A DNA stretch of 64,000 nucleotides from Polyangium sp. y55x31 (GTDB taxonomy: Bacteria > Myxococcota_A > Polyangia > Polyangiales > Polyangiaceae), in the NCBI RefSeq assembly GCF_029946505.1, contig NZ_JARZHG010000005.1, positions 186,001 to 250,000 of the forward strand. The letters run 5' to 3'. Numbering within the stretch: position 1 is the first letter of the stretch; each line of letters opens with the position of its first letter. Under the pieces are notes generated by a model. It did not search any database. It was not told where the DNA came from and saw only the letters and a program-made list of their open reading frames with translations. A program made the translations under genes and the position numbers. This document shows, in pieces, positions 49,418 to 58,003 of the stretch.

Positions 49418-51040
49418 ATGGCCGGGAACCGAGACGCGGACATCGCCGTCCTCGCGACGGGCGCCATCTTTCATGGCGCCTACGAGGTCGTGCGCTGCAT
49501 CAAGGCCGGCGGCATGGGCGCAGTGTACGAGGTCTTGCAGAAGAACACCGAGCGACGCCGCGCGTTGAAGGTGATGCTGCCAAGCCTCGTGAGCGACCCC
49601 GAGATGCGGGCCCGCTTCGAGCTCGAAGCCAAGGTCGCGGCCGGGATCGAGAGCGAGCACATCGTCGAGACGCTCGATGCCGGCGTGGACGAAGCGACCG
49701 GCATGCCGTTCATCGTGATGGAACTCCTCAAGGGCGAGGAGATCGGCGCCCTCTTGAAGGTGCGCAAGCGCCTGCCGCTCGAGGAGGTCGTCACGCTGCT
49801 CCACCAGGCCGCGCTCGCCCTCGATCGCACGCACGCCGCCGGCATCATCCACCGCGATCTCAAGCCGGAAAACCTGTTCCTGACGCGCAGGGACGATGGC
49901 TCGCCGCGCCTCAAGATCCTGGATTTCGGCGTGGCGAAAATCGTGGCCGACGGAACGGCGAGCTCGAACACGACAAAAAGCGTCGGTTCGCCCCTCTACA
50001 TGGCCCCCGAGCAGATCGCCGGCGACGCGATCGGGCCGCACGTCGACCGGTACTCGCTCGCCCACATCGCGTTCACGATGCTCGTGGGCAAACCGTACTG
50101 GGCGCGCGAGCGCAAGTCTGCCCAAGGGCTTTATCCGTATCTGATGCTGGTCGCGCGGGGCGCGCAGGTGCCGGCGAGCGAGCGCGCGAAGGAGCTCGGC
50201 GTGAGCCTACCCGCAGCGTTCGACGCCTGGTTTTCCCGGGCGACCGCGCTCGATACGAGCGCGCGCTTCGACAGCTCGGTGGCCATGATCGCGGCGCTGG
50301 CCGAAACGTTCGAGGTCAAACCCCCCGCGACCATTGCCCCGCCGCCCGGCACACGCGCGGTATTGCCTTCGATCGTGCTCGAACCGGCGCGCGAGCTGCC
50401 GCTCTCGCAGCCGCCGCCCGCCGACGGCGTGATCACCGCGACCGCGCCGCCCGTTCCCCCGCACGTCGCGGCCATCGAGGCGAGCGGGCCGTCCCCGTTG
50501 CCTTCGTCGCAGGAGCCGCCGGAGTCGACCTCGCCCGGCGATCCATCGGCGCCCGCGCTCACGCGATCGAGCGGCGAGCCGCTCAGCTCTCCGGCCGAGC
50601 CGAGGAGCAAGCGGCGTTCGTCGGTCTCGCCCGTCCTCGCGCTCCTGCTGCTCGTCGTGGGCGTGGGATCGGTCGGCGCAGCGCTCGCGATCTGGCCCAA
50701 AGGCGGGCCCCTCACGACCTTGTCCACGGCGGCGGCGCCGAAGCCCACGTCCGCGCCGACGGCCTCGTCCCCCGCGCCCGCGGCCGTCGTGCCGGCGGCG
50801 CTCGCGAGCGCCGAGCCGACGACGCTCCCGGAGCCTGCGACGTCCGCGTCGGCCGCGCCCGCGCCGGAGCCCGCGGCCTCGTCTTCGGCGGCCACGCCTT
50901 CCGCATCGGCCGCGCCCACGTCCTCGGACAAACCCGTCTCTCCGCTCCCCTCGACCAGCGGGTGGAACCGCGGCAAGCCCGCGGGCACCGGCACGTCGAA
51001 GACCCCACCCAAGGGGAAAAATCCGCTCGATGAATATTGA
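49418..51040 (+). CDS. Ser/Thr protein kinase with membrane anchor and Pro/Ala/Ser-rich tail
   Basis: A 540-residue eukaryotic-like kinase. Seen: glycine loop KAGGMGAVYE (29-38), Lys51 in RALKVM, catalytic loop HRDLKPEN (145-152; Asp147), DFG (169-171) and SPLYMAPEQ. All canonical residues are present, so activity is likely. A long Pro/Ser linker, a membrane helix (about 405-428) and an Ala/Pro/Ser-rich external tail of about 110 residues follow, ending in a basic stretch. There is no PASTA or WD40 sensor. The next gene overlaps it by 11 bases, implying a coupled substrate or regulator. The ATG at 49418 follows GGGGG weakly; the frame upstream is a shadow. Confidence 0.93.
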   Translation: MAGNRDADIAVLATGAIFHGAYEVVRCIKAGGMGAVYEVLQKNTERRRALKVMLPSLVSDPEMRARFELEAKVAAGIESEHIVETLDAGVDEATGMPFIVMELLKGEEIGALLKVRKRLPLEEVVTLLHQAALALDRTHAAGIIHRDLKPENLFLTRRDDGSPRLKILDFGVAKIVADGTASSNTTKSVGSPLYMAPEQIAGDAIGPHVDRYSLAHIAFTMLVGKPYWARERKSAQGLYPYLMLVARGAQVPASERAKELGVSLPAAFDAWFSRATALDTSARFDSSVAMIAALAETFEVKPPATIAPPPGTRAVLPSIVLEPARELPLSQPPPADGVITATAPPVPPHVAAIEASGPSPLPSSQEPPESTSPGDPSAPALTRSSGEPLSSPAEPRSKRRSSVSPVLALLLLVVGVGSVGAALAIWPKGGPLTTLSTAAAPKPTSAPTASSPAPAAVVPAALASAEPTTLPEPATSASAAPAPEPAASSSAATPSASAAPTSSDKPVSPLPSTSGWNRGKPAGTGTSKTPPKGKNPLDEY

Positions 51041-52061
51041 ACGTCCGACCTCGGCGGCGCGAAAACGAGCGCTCGCCGTCTCCGCGCTTTTGATCGTCTC
51101 GGCGTGTCCCGGGCGCACGCTCGGTCAGGACCAACCGCGGGATCCCGCGGCGGCCGAGGCGCTCTACCTGAGCGGCCGCAAGCTCGTGAACGACGGCAAC
51201 TGGCACGAGGGCTGCGCGAAGTTCCAGGCGAGCATGGAGCTGAACCCCGCGGCGAGCACGCTGATCAACATCGCGAATTGCCGCGAGCACGAGGGCAAAC
51301 TGACGCAGGCGCTCGTCGACTACCGCCGCGCGCTGCAGCTCAACCAGGACACGCTCGGCGAGGAGCGCAAGAAGCAGCTCGAACAGGTGGCGAAGGACGG
51401 GATCGCCAAGATCGAGCCGCGCCTCGCGCACGTCGAGCTCGTGGTGACCACGCGGCCCGAGGGGCTCGAGGTCGCGCGCGACGGGATCCGCCTGCCACTC
51501 GCGGCGCTCGGCGAGACGATCCCGCTCGACCCGGGCAAACACACGTTCGAGGCGAGCGCGCCGGGGCACGAGAAGATCGAAAAAAACCTGGAGCTCGCGG
51601 AGGGCCAGAAGGCGACGGTGGAGCTCGCGCTCGTGCCCGCGTCGGCGGCCCCAAAGAAGCCGCCGCCGCCCTTGGACAAACCCAAGCCGCCGCCGGCCTC
51701 GGGCGGCGTGCCGGCCTGGGCGTACGTCGCAGGCGGGCTCGGGCTCGCGGCGGTCGGCGCGGGCGTGTACTTCCGCTTCGATCAGATGGCGGCGGAGGAG
51801 CGGATCCAGACGAACTGTCCGGGCACGCCGCCCGTTTGTGATCCAACGAAAGAGTACCGGCCCGACGAGGACAACGCGCGCAAGGACCGGAGTTTTTACC
51901 TGTTCGTGGGCCTGACCGCGGCCGGCGCGGCGGGCATCGGCGCGGCGGTGTTCGGCATCGCGCGCGGGCTCTCGCAGAAGAAACCGCAGGCGCAGAGCCT
52001 GCACGTCGTGCCGTACGTCGGGCGCGGCCATGGCGGGCTCGTGCTCCAGGGAGCGTTCTGA
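51030..52061 (+). CDS. TPR/PEGA-like membrane protein coupled to the kinase
   Basis: A 343-residue protein: signal peptide (about 1-32), a tetratricopeptide region (about 40-122) with AEALYLSGRKLVNDGNW, a PEGA-like beta stretch LVVTTRPEGLEVARDGIRL (about 136-205), a Pro/Lys linker, two membrane segments (about 232-249 and 292-312) and a short tail. Proteins of this layout are common next to kinases in Polyangium-type genomes. Its ATG lies inside the last codons of the kinase gene, an 11-base overlap, and the next gene starts two bases after its stop. It may be a kinase-associated receptor or scaffold; unproven. Confidence 0.83.
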   Translation: MNIERPTSAARKRALAVSALLIVSACPGRTLGQDQPRDPAAAEALYLSGRKLVNDGNWHEGCAKFQASMELNPAASTLINIANCREHEGKLTQALVDYRRALQLNQDTLGEERKKQLEQVAKDGIAKIEPRLAHVELVVTTRPEGLEVARDGIRLPLAALGETIPLDPGKHTFEASAPGHEKIEKNLELAEGQKATVELALVPASAAPKKPPPPLDKPKPPPASGGVPAWAYVAGGLGLAAVGAGVYFRFDQMAAEERIQTNCPGTPPVCDPTKEYRPDEDNARKDRSFYLFVGLTAAGAAGIGAAVFGIARGLSQKKPQAQSLHVVPYVGRGHGGLVLQGAF

Positions 52062-52063
52062 CG

Positions 52064-53440
52064 ATGGCGAAACGGCACTATCGAGGGCTCTCGCTCGCGC
52101 TCCTCGGCGTCGCGCTCTGCGGCTGCCCGATCGACGACGCGCAGGTCGGCGAGGCGAGCTCGTCGAGCAGCGGCAGCGGCGGGATGGCGGCGTCGTCGAG
52201 CTCGGGCAGCGGCGGCGCGGGCGGGGTCGGCGGCGGAAGCGGCGGAGCGGGTGGTGTCGGCGGCGGAAGCGGCGGCGCAGGTGGTGTCGGCGGCGTCGGC
52301 GGAAGCGGCGGTGCAGGTGGTGTCGGCGGCGCAGGCGGGAGCGGCGGCATGGGCGGCGGTTGTCCCGTGGAACCCGGTTTGCCCGGGAGCTGCGACGCGC
52401 CCGGTTGCCCCGCGTGTCCGGCGCTCGTGATGTTCGCGACCGGCCTGCAAGGCGGCATCACGAAGCGGTTCCAGACGAAGGACGGCTGGACGATGGAGAC
52501 GGCCGTGAGCGAGAAGAGCGCCGATGCGCCGGCGTTCGTGATCCTGCCCGGCCAGAAGGCGGGCGTCGCGCTCCTGCGCAGCAGCGAAGGCGCGACGAAG
52601 GATCGCATCCGCGCCTCGACCTGGACCGAGGCGGGCGGCTTCGGCCTCGTGACGAACGTGGGGGCGGACGTGACGACGCGCGCCACGCCCGGGATCGCGG
52701 CGTCGAGCGCATCCGCGCACATCGTCTACCAGGACCTGAACAACAACCGCTACTGGTACGCTGCGTACACGCCGGGCAGCGGGTTCTCCCCGACGAACGA
52801 AGAGGTCAAGGTCGGGGCCAGCACGTACAGCCTGGGAGATGGGGCCGCGGCGATCACGGTGCTCGGCATGGATCCGGTGATCGCGAACGACGGGTGGAAC
52901 GATCCGAACCTGTACACGCAGCGTCGTGCGGCAGGCGTGTGGGAAGCGGCGACGCCGCACGGCGCGGGCGACGCGGTCGACGACAGCACGCCTGCGATCG
53001 CGGCGCTCACGTCGGCGCAAGGCCCGGAGCTCGTGCTCGTCTTTTCGCGCGCGTCGGACAAGCAGCTCTCGTTCCTCACGCGCAAGGGCGGCACGTGGAG
53101 CACGGTGCCGGTCGAGATCACCGGTGCGAAGTCGACGGATCCCGCGCTGCTCGCGTTGCCCCAGGGAGGCGCGCTGCTCGTGTTCCGCGAGGTCGCGACG
53201 GGGAACCTGCGGTGGTCACGCTTCGACGGCGCGGCCTTCTCGCCGGTGGAGGACGTCGGATCCAAGGCCCTCGGCAGGCCCGCGCTCGCGCTCGGCGCAG
53301 GGGACGCGGAGGCCGAGCTCGTCTACGTGGACACGACGGGCAAGGCGGAGCACGCGCGCTTGCAGAACGGCGCGTTCACCACGCCCGTGCTCGTCGGTGG
53401 GACGAACCTCGTCGGCGTGGCGATCGCGACGAACCTTTGA
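52064..53440 (+). CDS. lipoprotein with Gly-rich tether and beta-propeller-like domain
   Basis: A 458-residue predicted lipoprotein: signal peptide with lipobox LCGC (near residue 21), a Ser/Gly-rich tether of about 75 residues (SGSGG and GGxGG repeats), then an extended domain of repeated strands each starting with ...AHIVYQDLNNNRYWYAAY, ...LVLVFSRASDKQLSF, ...LVYVDTTGKAEHARL, typical of sialidase-like or beta-propeller proteins. No catalytic residues could be picked. It is the third gene of the kinase operon (two bases after the upstream stop). A 9-bp terminator hairpin follows at 53463-53488. Confidence 0.83.
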   Translation: MAKRHYRGLSLALLGVALCGCPIDDAQVGEASSSSSGSGGMAASSSSGSGGAGGVGGGSGGAGGVGGGSGGAGGVGGVGGSGGAGGVGGAGGSGGMGGGCPVEPGLPGSCDAPGCPACPALVMFATGLQGGITKRFQTKDGWTMETAVSEKSADAPAFVILPGQKAGVALLRSSEGATKDRIRASTWTEAGGFGLVTNVGADVTTRATPGIAASSASAHIVYQDLNNNRYWYAAYTPGSGFSPTNEEVKVGASTYSLGDGAAAITVLGMDPVIANDGWNDPNLYTQRRAAGVWEAATPHGAGDAVDDSTPAIAALTSAQGPELVLVFSRASDKQLSFLTRKGGTWSTVPVEITGAKSTDPALLALPQGGALLVFREVATGNLRWSRFDGAAFSPVEDVGSKALGRPALALGAGDAEAELVYVDTTGKAEHARLQNGAFTTPVLVGGTNLVGVAIATNL

Positions 53441-53462
53441 GCTGAAAGTGTGGGGGAGGGGA

Positions 53463-53488
53463 GGGGGATGCAGAGCGCATCCCCCTTT
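53463..53488. terminator. intrinsic terminator of the kinase operon
   Basis: GGGGGATGC (53463-53471) and GCATCCCCC (53477-53485), a perfect 9-bp stem with five-base loop, followed by TTTCGGG. It lies between two convergent genes, so it may also serve the amidohydrolase gene. Confidence 0.75.
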
Positions 53489-53502
53489 CGGGCGTGTACC
53501 GT

Positions 53503-56166
53503 TCAGGGGACGAACGGATCGCAGTCGACGAACACGACGTCGTTCTTGCTGCGCGGCATGAGCTTGAAGTTGTTGAACGAGTAGCCGTGGACCCCGGTGA
53601 TCGAGGTGAACTTCGATCCCACCGCGCACGTGTTGTTCAGGCCCATGTTCAGCGCCGCGTCCGTGATCTGATCGTCGACGCGGAGGTTGCCGGTGACGCT
53701 GAACTCGTCGTAGTCGCTCGGCGCGTCCGCGTTCACGACCGTGATCGCCACGTTCACCACGCGCACGAGCATCGACTCGTAGCCCTCGGCGGACATGCCG
53801 TTCGTCGCGATGGTCACGGGCTCGGCGACGTCGATCGGGCCGAACGGCAGCGTCGTGCCCGGATCGTCGACGGTCGTGATCGCGCCCGTGATCTCGCCGA
53901 GGCCGAAGTACTCCTCGTACTTGCCCGTGACGCTGACGCGGTTGCCGACCTGGACCTGCGGCGCCGTGCTGCCCGTGAAGACGAAGATGCCGCTGAAGGG
54001 CTTGAGCGACGTGTCCTGCACGTAGAAGCCGCGGCTGTTGCCCGTGTTCGGGCGGATGGCCGTGACGTAGACGTCCTTGATCGCGACGGTCGAGCCCGCG
54101 GCCGGGTGCTCGGGGTGCGCCGGGTTTCGGATCACCTCGATGAGCGTGGGCTTGGGCGGGCAGATCGGCGTGCCGAAGTTCGGCTCGGCGCACGGATCGC
54201 AGACGTCGCCATGGCCGTCCGCGTCGGCGTCGGCCTGATCCGCGTTCGCCGCCTCGGGGCAGTTGTCGCCGCCGTTCGGCACGCCGTCGGCGTCGATGTC
54301 GTTCGCGTCGAGCGTGGTGCAAGCGTCGTTCGCGTCCAGGGGGCACGCGTCGCAGACGTCGCCGATCTTGTCGCCGTCGATGTCGGCCTGCGCGCCCTGA
54401 TCGAGCGGCCGGATCGGGTTGAAGATCTTGGGGCAGTTGTCGGCGTCGTTCTTGATGCCGTCGCCGTCGTCGTCCTCGGCCGTGATGCCGTTCGTGTACT
54501 CCGTGCGCCAGGGGACGCAGCTCGGCTCGAGGTTCGGCGCCTGGTCGTTGCAGAAGAAGAGCGGGTAGAACGCCTCGCCGGCCGTGCGGATCTGGTTCAG
54601 CGTGATGCCGTTCAGGTCCTTCGCGACGCACGCGCGCTTGTCCCTCCCGCAGACGGGCAAGGCCTCGCACTCCGCGCCCCCGACGCCCGGATCGGCGACG
54701 AGCGCGTCGTCGCCGTAGAGCACCTTGCCGCCGCGCATGACGAGCACGACGTCCTCGACGCCGGCGCCGATGACGGCGCGGTGATCCTTGCGCACCTTGC
54801 CGTCGAAGATCGTGACATCCGCGACGTAGCCCGGCTTGAGCATGCCCACGATGTCACCCGCGCCCGCGGCGAGCGCGGCGTTCGTCGTGACCATGCGCCA
54901 GAGCTCCTGGTCGGAGAAATGGCCGTCGTAGTAGAGCGTGTTGAGCTCGTCGGCACAGCGCAGCTCGCGCAGGAGGTTCATCGAGCCCGAGGCCACCCAG
55001 TCGGTGCCGAGCGCGATCGGCACGCCGAGCGTGTCGAGCAAGGTGACGCTCGCGGTGTTGCCGTAGAGATCGACGTTCGAGCGCGGCGACCAGACGACGG
55101 TGCTGAAGTCCTTGCGCATCTCGGCGAAGTCGTCGGCGCGGAAGCCGATGGCGTGCACGATGGACGTCTGCGGCTGGACGATGTCGTTCGTGCCCGAGAT
55201 CTGGCAGGTGATCTCGTTGTGCGCGGCGAGATCGATGCCCTCGCTGATGTGCGGCACGTACGCTTCCAGATCGGCGATCGACGCGGCGGACGTGGGCGAG
55301 GGATATCCGCAGCCCGACTCGAGCATGAGGCCGCCGCTGTCGCCGAGCGGGAACGTGTCGGAGTCCGCGGGCGGGATCGGGAGGCCTTCACTCCGGCCCT
55401 GCACGTCGAGGTTGCGGAGCAGGCCCGCCTGACCGCCGGCGCCGAGCGTCGAGGTCGCGCCGCTCATCACGAAGCGCAGCTCCGCGAAGCGAACGACGTC
55501 GCCGCTCGCGCCGCCGGCCACCGAGATCTTCGGCAGCCCCGGCGCGCCCTTCCGCCACTGATGGCGGTGCGTGTAGCGGATGCCGTCGTGGGTCTTCGGC
55601 GGGTTGTTTGCGAAGCCGATGTGATCGTGCGCGTTGATGAGCCCGGGCGAGATGACGCCGTCGGCGCACTCGATGATCGTGGGATCGGCCGCGGCGGGCG
55701 AGGCGCTGCAATCGCAGTCGACGCAGGCGATGCTGCCCGTCTTGTCGAGCGCGACCTCGCCGCGGTGGAACGTCTGATCGGGCGCGAGCACGGTGCCGCG
55801 AAGGATCGTGCCCGAGGTCCCCTGCTTCACGACCGCGCACGTGCCCTCGGCCGGCGGCGTGAGCGCATCGCCCGGACACTCGATCACGGCGCCGCTCGGC
55901 GCGCCTCCACCGCCGCCCGCGCCGCCTTGGCCTCCTTGACCGCCAGCGCCGCCCTGCCCACCGACGCCGCCCTCGCCTGCCGTGCCGCCCTGGCCTCCTT
56001 GCCCGCCGACGCCGCCCTCGCCTGCCGTGCCGCCCGTGCTGCTGCTGCTCGTCGTGTTCGAACTGGTGGGTTCGTCGCTGCATCCTGCAGCGATCGCGGC
56101 GAGCGGTAGCGTCAGGGCAAGCGTGCAAAGGAAGATCGAGGGGCGGGTGAAGCGCGGCGGTCTCAT
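53503..56166 (-). CDS. secreted amidohydrolase fused to thrombospondin type 3 and OB-like domains (lipoprotein)
   Basis: An 887-residue predicted lipoprotein: lipobox AAGC (Cys29), a Gly-rich tether, an amidohydrolase domain (about 90-500) with the metal motif [11 protein letters not shown], another His in SIVHAIGF and the conserved [11 protein letters not shown], so a Zn-dependent hydrolase is likely. Then three to four thrombospondin type 3 Ca-binding repeats ([30 protein letters not shown] and so on, about 570-665) and an OB-fold-like domain (about 680-885) with [19 protein letters not shown]. The last part resembles the nucleic-acid- or sugar-binding domains attached to secreted nucleases. 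The fusion is unusual. Substrate unknown. Confidence 0.82.
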   Translation of the reverse strand: MRPPRFTRPSIFLCTLALTLPLAAIAAGCSDEPTSSNTTSSSSTGGTAGEGGVGGQGGQGGTAGEGGVGGQGGAGGQGGQGGAGGGGGAPSGAVIECPGDALTPPAEGTCAVVKQGTSGTILRGTVLAPDQTFHRGEVALDKTGSIACVDCDCSASPAAADPTIIECADGVISPGLINAHDHIGFANNPPKTHDGIRYTHRHQWRKGAPGLPKISVAGGASGDVVRFAELRFVMSGATSTLGAGGQAGLLRNLDVQGRSEGLPIPPADSDTFPLGDSGGLMLESGCGYPSPTSAASIADLEAYVPHISEGIDLAAHNEITCQISGTNDIVQPQTSIVHAIGFRADDFAEMRKDFSTVVWSPRSNVDLYGNTASVTLLDTLGVPIALGTDWVASGSMNLLRELRCADELNTLYYDGHFSDQELWRMVTTNAALAAGAGDIVGMLKPGYVADVTIFDGKVRKDHRAVIGAGVEDVVLVMRGGKVLYGDDALVADPGVGGAECEALPVCGRDKRACVAKDLNGITLNQIRTAGEAFYPLFFCNDQAPNLEPSCVPWRTEYTNGITAEDDDGDGIKNDADNCPKIFNPIRPLDQGAQADIDGDKIGDVCDACPLDANDACTTLDANDIDADGVPNGGDNCPEAANADQADADADGHGDVCDPCAEPNFGTPICPPKPTLIEVIRNPAHPEHPAAGSTVAIKDVYVTAIRPNTGNSRGFYVQDTSLKPFSGIFVFTGSTAPQVQVGNRVSVTGKYEEYFGLGEITGAITTVDDPGTTLPFGPIDVAEPVTIATNGMSAEGYESMLVRVVNVAITVVNADAPSDYDEFSVTGNLRVDDQITDAALNMGLNNTCAVGSKFTSITGVHGYSFNNFKLMPRSKNDVVFVDCDPFVP

Positions 56167-56340
56167 GCTCGCATCTTACGCGAAGACGACCGGGCAGGCT
56201 GCACGTCCGAGCGTCCCGACGAACGGCGTCACGTGTTCTTCACGCCGGATCGACGCGGCCGTCGTGGGCGTCCCGGTGACCATCGCTCCACTATCGACGC
56301 GCCGCGCCGCGCGCGCTAAGCACCTCGGCGGAGAGCGTGC

Positions 56341-56988
56341 ATGAAGATCTTCATCGACTCGGGTGACATCGCGGAGATCAAAGAGGCGCAGGCGATGGGC
56401 GTCATCGACGGCGTGACGACCAACCCCTCGCTCCTCTCGAAGGCGGGCAAGCCTACGAAGGCGGCCATCGCGGAGATCTGCGAGGTGGTCGACGGTCCCA
56501 TCTCGGCCGAGGTCGTCGGCGTCGAGGCCCAGGAGATTTTGCGTGAAGGGCGGGAGCTCGCGAAGATTCACAAGAACGTGGTCGTGAAGGTTCCTCTCAT
56601 CGACGAGGGCCTGAAGGCGGTCCGGATCTTCGCGGCCGAGGGGATCAAGACGAACGTGACGCTCTGCTTCTCCGCGTCGCAGGCGCTGCTCGCCGCGAAG
56701 GCGGGCGCGACGTACATCTCGCCGTTCGTCGGTCGGATCGACGACATCTCCGGCGAGGGCATGGACCTCATCCAGCAGATCGTGCAGATCTACCGGAACT
56801 ACGAGTTCAAGACCGAGGTCCTCACCGCGAGCGTGCGCCACCCCGTGCATTTCGTGCAGGCGGCGCTGATCGGCGCGCACGTGGCGACGCTGCCGCTCAA
56901 GGTGATCAAGCAGCTCCTCAAGCATCCGCTCACGGACATCGGGCTCGCGCAGTTCCTCGCGGACGCGAAGAAGATCCCGCAGTCGTAG
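56341..56988 (+). CDS. transaldolase (TalC/fructose-6-phosphate aldolase type)
   Basis: A 215-residue small transaldolase, moving a dihydroxyacetone unit in the pentose phosphate pathway, or acting as a fructose-6-phosphate aldolase. Seen: [25 protein letters not shown], and the Schiff-base Lys83 in [23 protein letters not shown] near the middle. This length and VVKVPL context fit the short TalC type rather than the long TalB. The gene is divergent from the amidohydrolase and is followed by ybeY two bases later. Confidence 0.94.
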   Translation: MKIFIDSGDIAEIKEAQAMGVIDGVTTNPSLLSKAGKPTKAAIAEICEVVDGPISAEVVGVEAQEILREGRELAKIHKNVVVKVPLIDEGLKAVRIFAAEGIKTNVTLCFSASQALLAAKAGATYISPFVGRIDDISGEGMDLIQQIVQIYRNYEFKTEVLTASVRHPVHFVQAALIGAHVATLPLKVIKQLLKHPLTDIGLAQFLADAKKIPQS

Positions 56989-56990
56989 CC

Positions 56991-57539
56991 GTGGCGACGA
57001 ACAAGAAGGGCAAACCCGCCCCGCCCGCGCCTCTGCCGAACGTGGTGGAGGTCGCGACGCGGGGTGGTCCGTTCGAAGGCGCCTCGCCTGCCGTGCTTCG
57101 CCGCCGCGCCGGCAAGATGCTCGATCACCTGGGGCTTTCGGGGGTCGAGCTCAGCATCGCGCTCGTCGACGACGCGACGATCCACGAGCTGAATCGTTCG
57201 TACCGGCACAAGGACAAACCCACGGACGTCCTTTCCTTCCCGCTGCACGAGCGTCCGCGCGGGTGGAAGCCGAAGGGCGCGAAGGGCGCGGAGATCGGCG
57301 CGGGATGGCCGCATGTGGGGCCCCTCGGCGACGTGATCCTGTCGATTGACACGGCGCGGCGACAGGCCGCGGAGCAAGACCGTCCGCTGCTCGCCGAGCT
57401 CACGATGCTCCTTGCGCACGGCCTTTTGCACCTCGTCGGGTACGACCACCGGACGGATGCCGAGGACCGTGAGATGACGGCACGGACGCGGGAGCTCGAG
57501 GCGGCGGCGAGCACGCGGACAACCGTCGCCCCCCGGTGA
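56991..57539 (+). CDS. ybeY: endoribonuclease YbeY
   Basis: Metal-dependent RNase used in 16S rRNA 3' end maturation and ribosome quality control. The catalytic motif HGLLHLVGYDH holds the three Zn-binding His (143, 147, 153), and the upstream SYRHKDKPTDVLSFP motif is a YbeY hallmark. 182 residues, slightly longer than typical because of a Lys/Pro-rich N terminus. Start is GTG at 56991, two bases after the transaldolase stop, so the pair is co-transcribed. A non-coding stretch (57540-57675) precedes the HU-like gene. Confidence 0.95.
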   Translation: MATNKKGKPAPPAPLPNVVEVATRGGPFEGASPAVLRRRAGKMLDHLGLSGVELSIALVDDATIHELNRSYRHKDKPTDVLSFPLHERPRGWKPKGAKGAEIGAGWPHVGPLGDVILSIDTARRQAAEQDRPLLAELTMLLAHGLLHLVGYDHRTDAEDREMTARTRELEAAASTRTTVAPR

Positions 57540-57675
57540 CGTTCGCGAGATTTTGCCTTGCGAGGCCACTCTTCGCCTGTTAAACGGTCGCCCGCTCGCG
57601 TCCAGGACGTGCTCGGACAGAGCCATTTCATGCGGTCGTCACCGATATCGGGCGGCGATCCAAGAGGAGGGCAGG

Positions 57676-57990
57676 ATGCCTCTTAGCAAGCTGACGAAAG
57701 CCCAGATCACGGCCGCTCTCGCCGAGAGCACCGGCCTCGACAAGAAGGCCGTGGGTGGCGTCCTCGACGCGCTCTCGGCGCTCGTGGCCAAGCAACTCGG
57801 ATCGGATGGTCCGGGCGAAATCACGATCCCGGGGCTCGTCAAGCTCAAGGCGAAGGCGACGCCCGCCACCGCCGATCGGCAGGGTGTCAATCCGTTCACG
57901 AAGGAGCCCATGACCATCAAGGGCAAGCCCGCGAGCCGCAAGGTCCGCGCGACGCCGGTCAAGGGCCTCAAGGATCAGGTGGGCGCGTAA
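57676..57990 (+). CDS. HU-family DNA-binding protein
   Basis: A 104-residue HU/IHF-type nucleoid protein. Seen: SKLTKAQITAALAESTGL at the helical N terminus, the beta arm with ITIPGLVKLKAKATPA and GVNPFTKEPMTIKGKPAS (the DNA-inserting Pro arm), and a basic C terminus. The arm contains Pro in the NPxTxE context as in HU. AAGAGGAGG lies upstream of the ATG at 57676. It has its own upstream region and converges with lnt, with 13 bases between the stops. Confidence 0.92.
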   Translation: MPLSKLTKAQITAALAESTGLDKKAVGGVLDALSALVAKQLGSDGPGEITIPGLVKLKAKATPATADRQGVNPFTKEPMTIKGKPASRKVRATPVKGLKDQVGA

Positions 57991-58003
57991 CCGAATCTTC
58001 GGT

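Noticed and set aside
53494-56109. Long plus-strand frame opposite the amidohydrolase
   Set aside because: Asp/Arg/Val-rich shadow without domains; the minus strand has the TSP3 and metal motifs.
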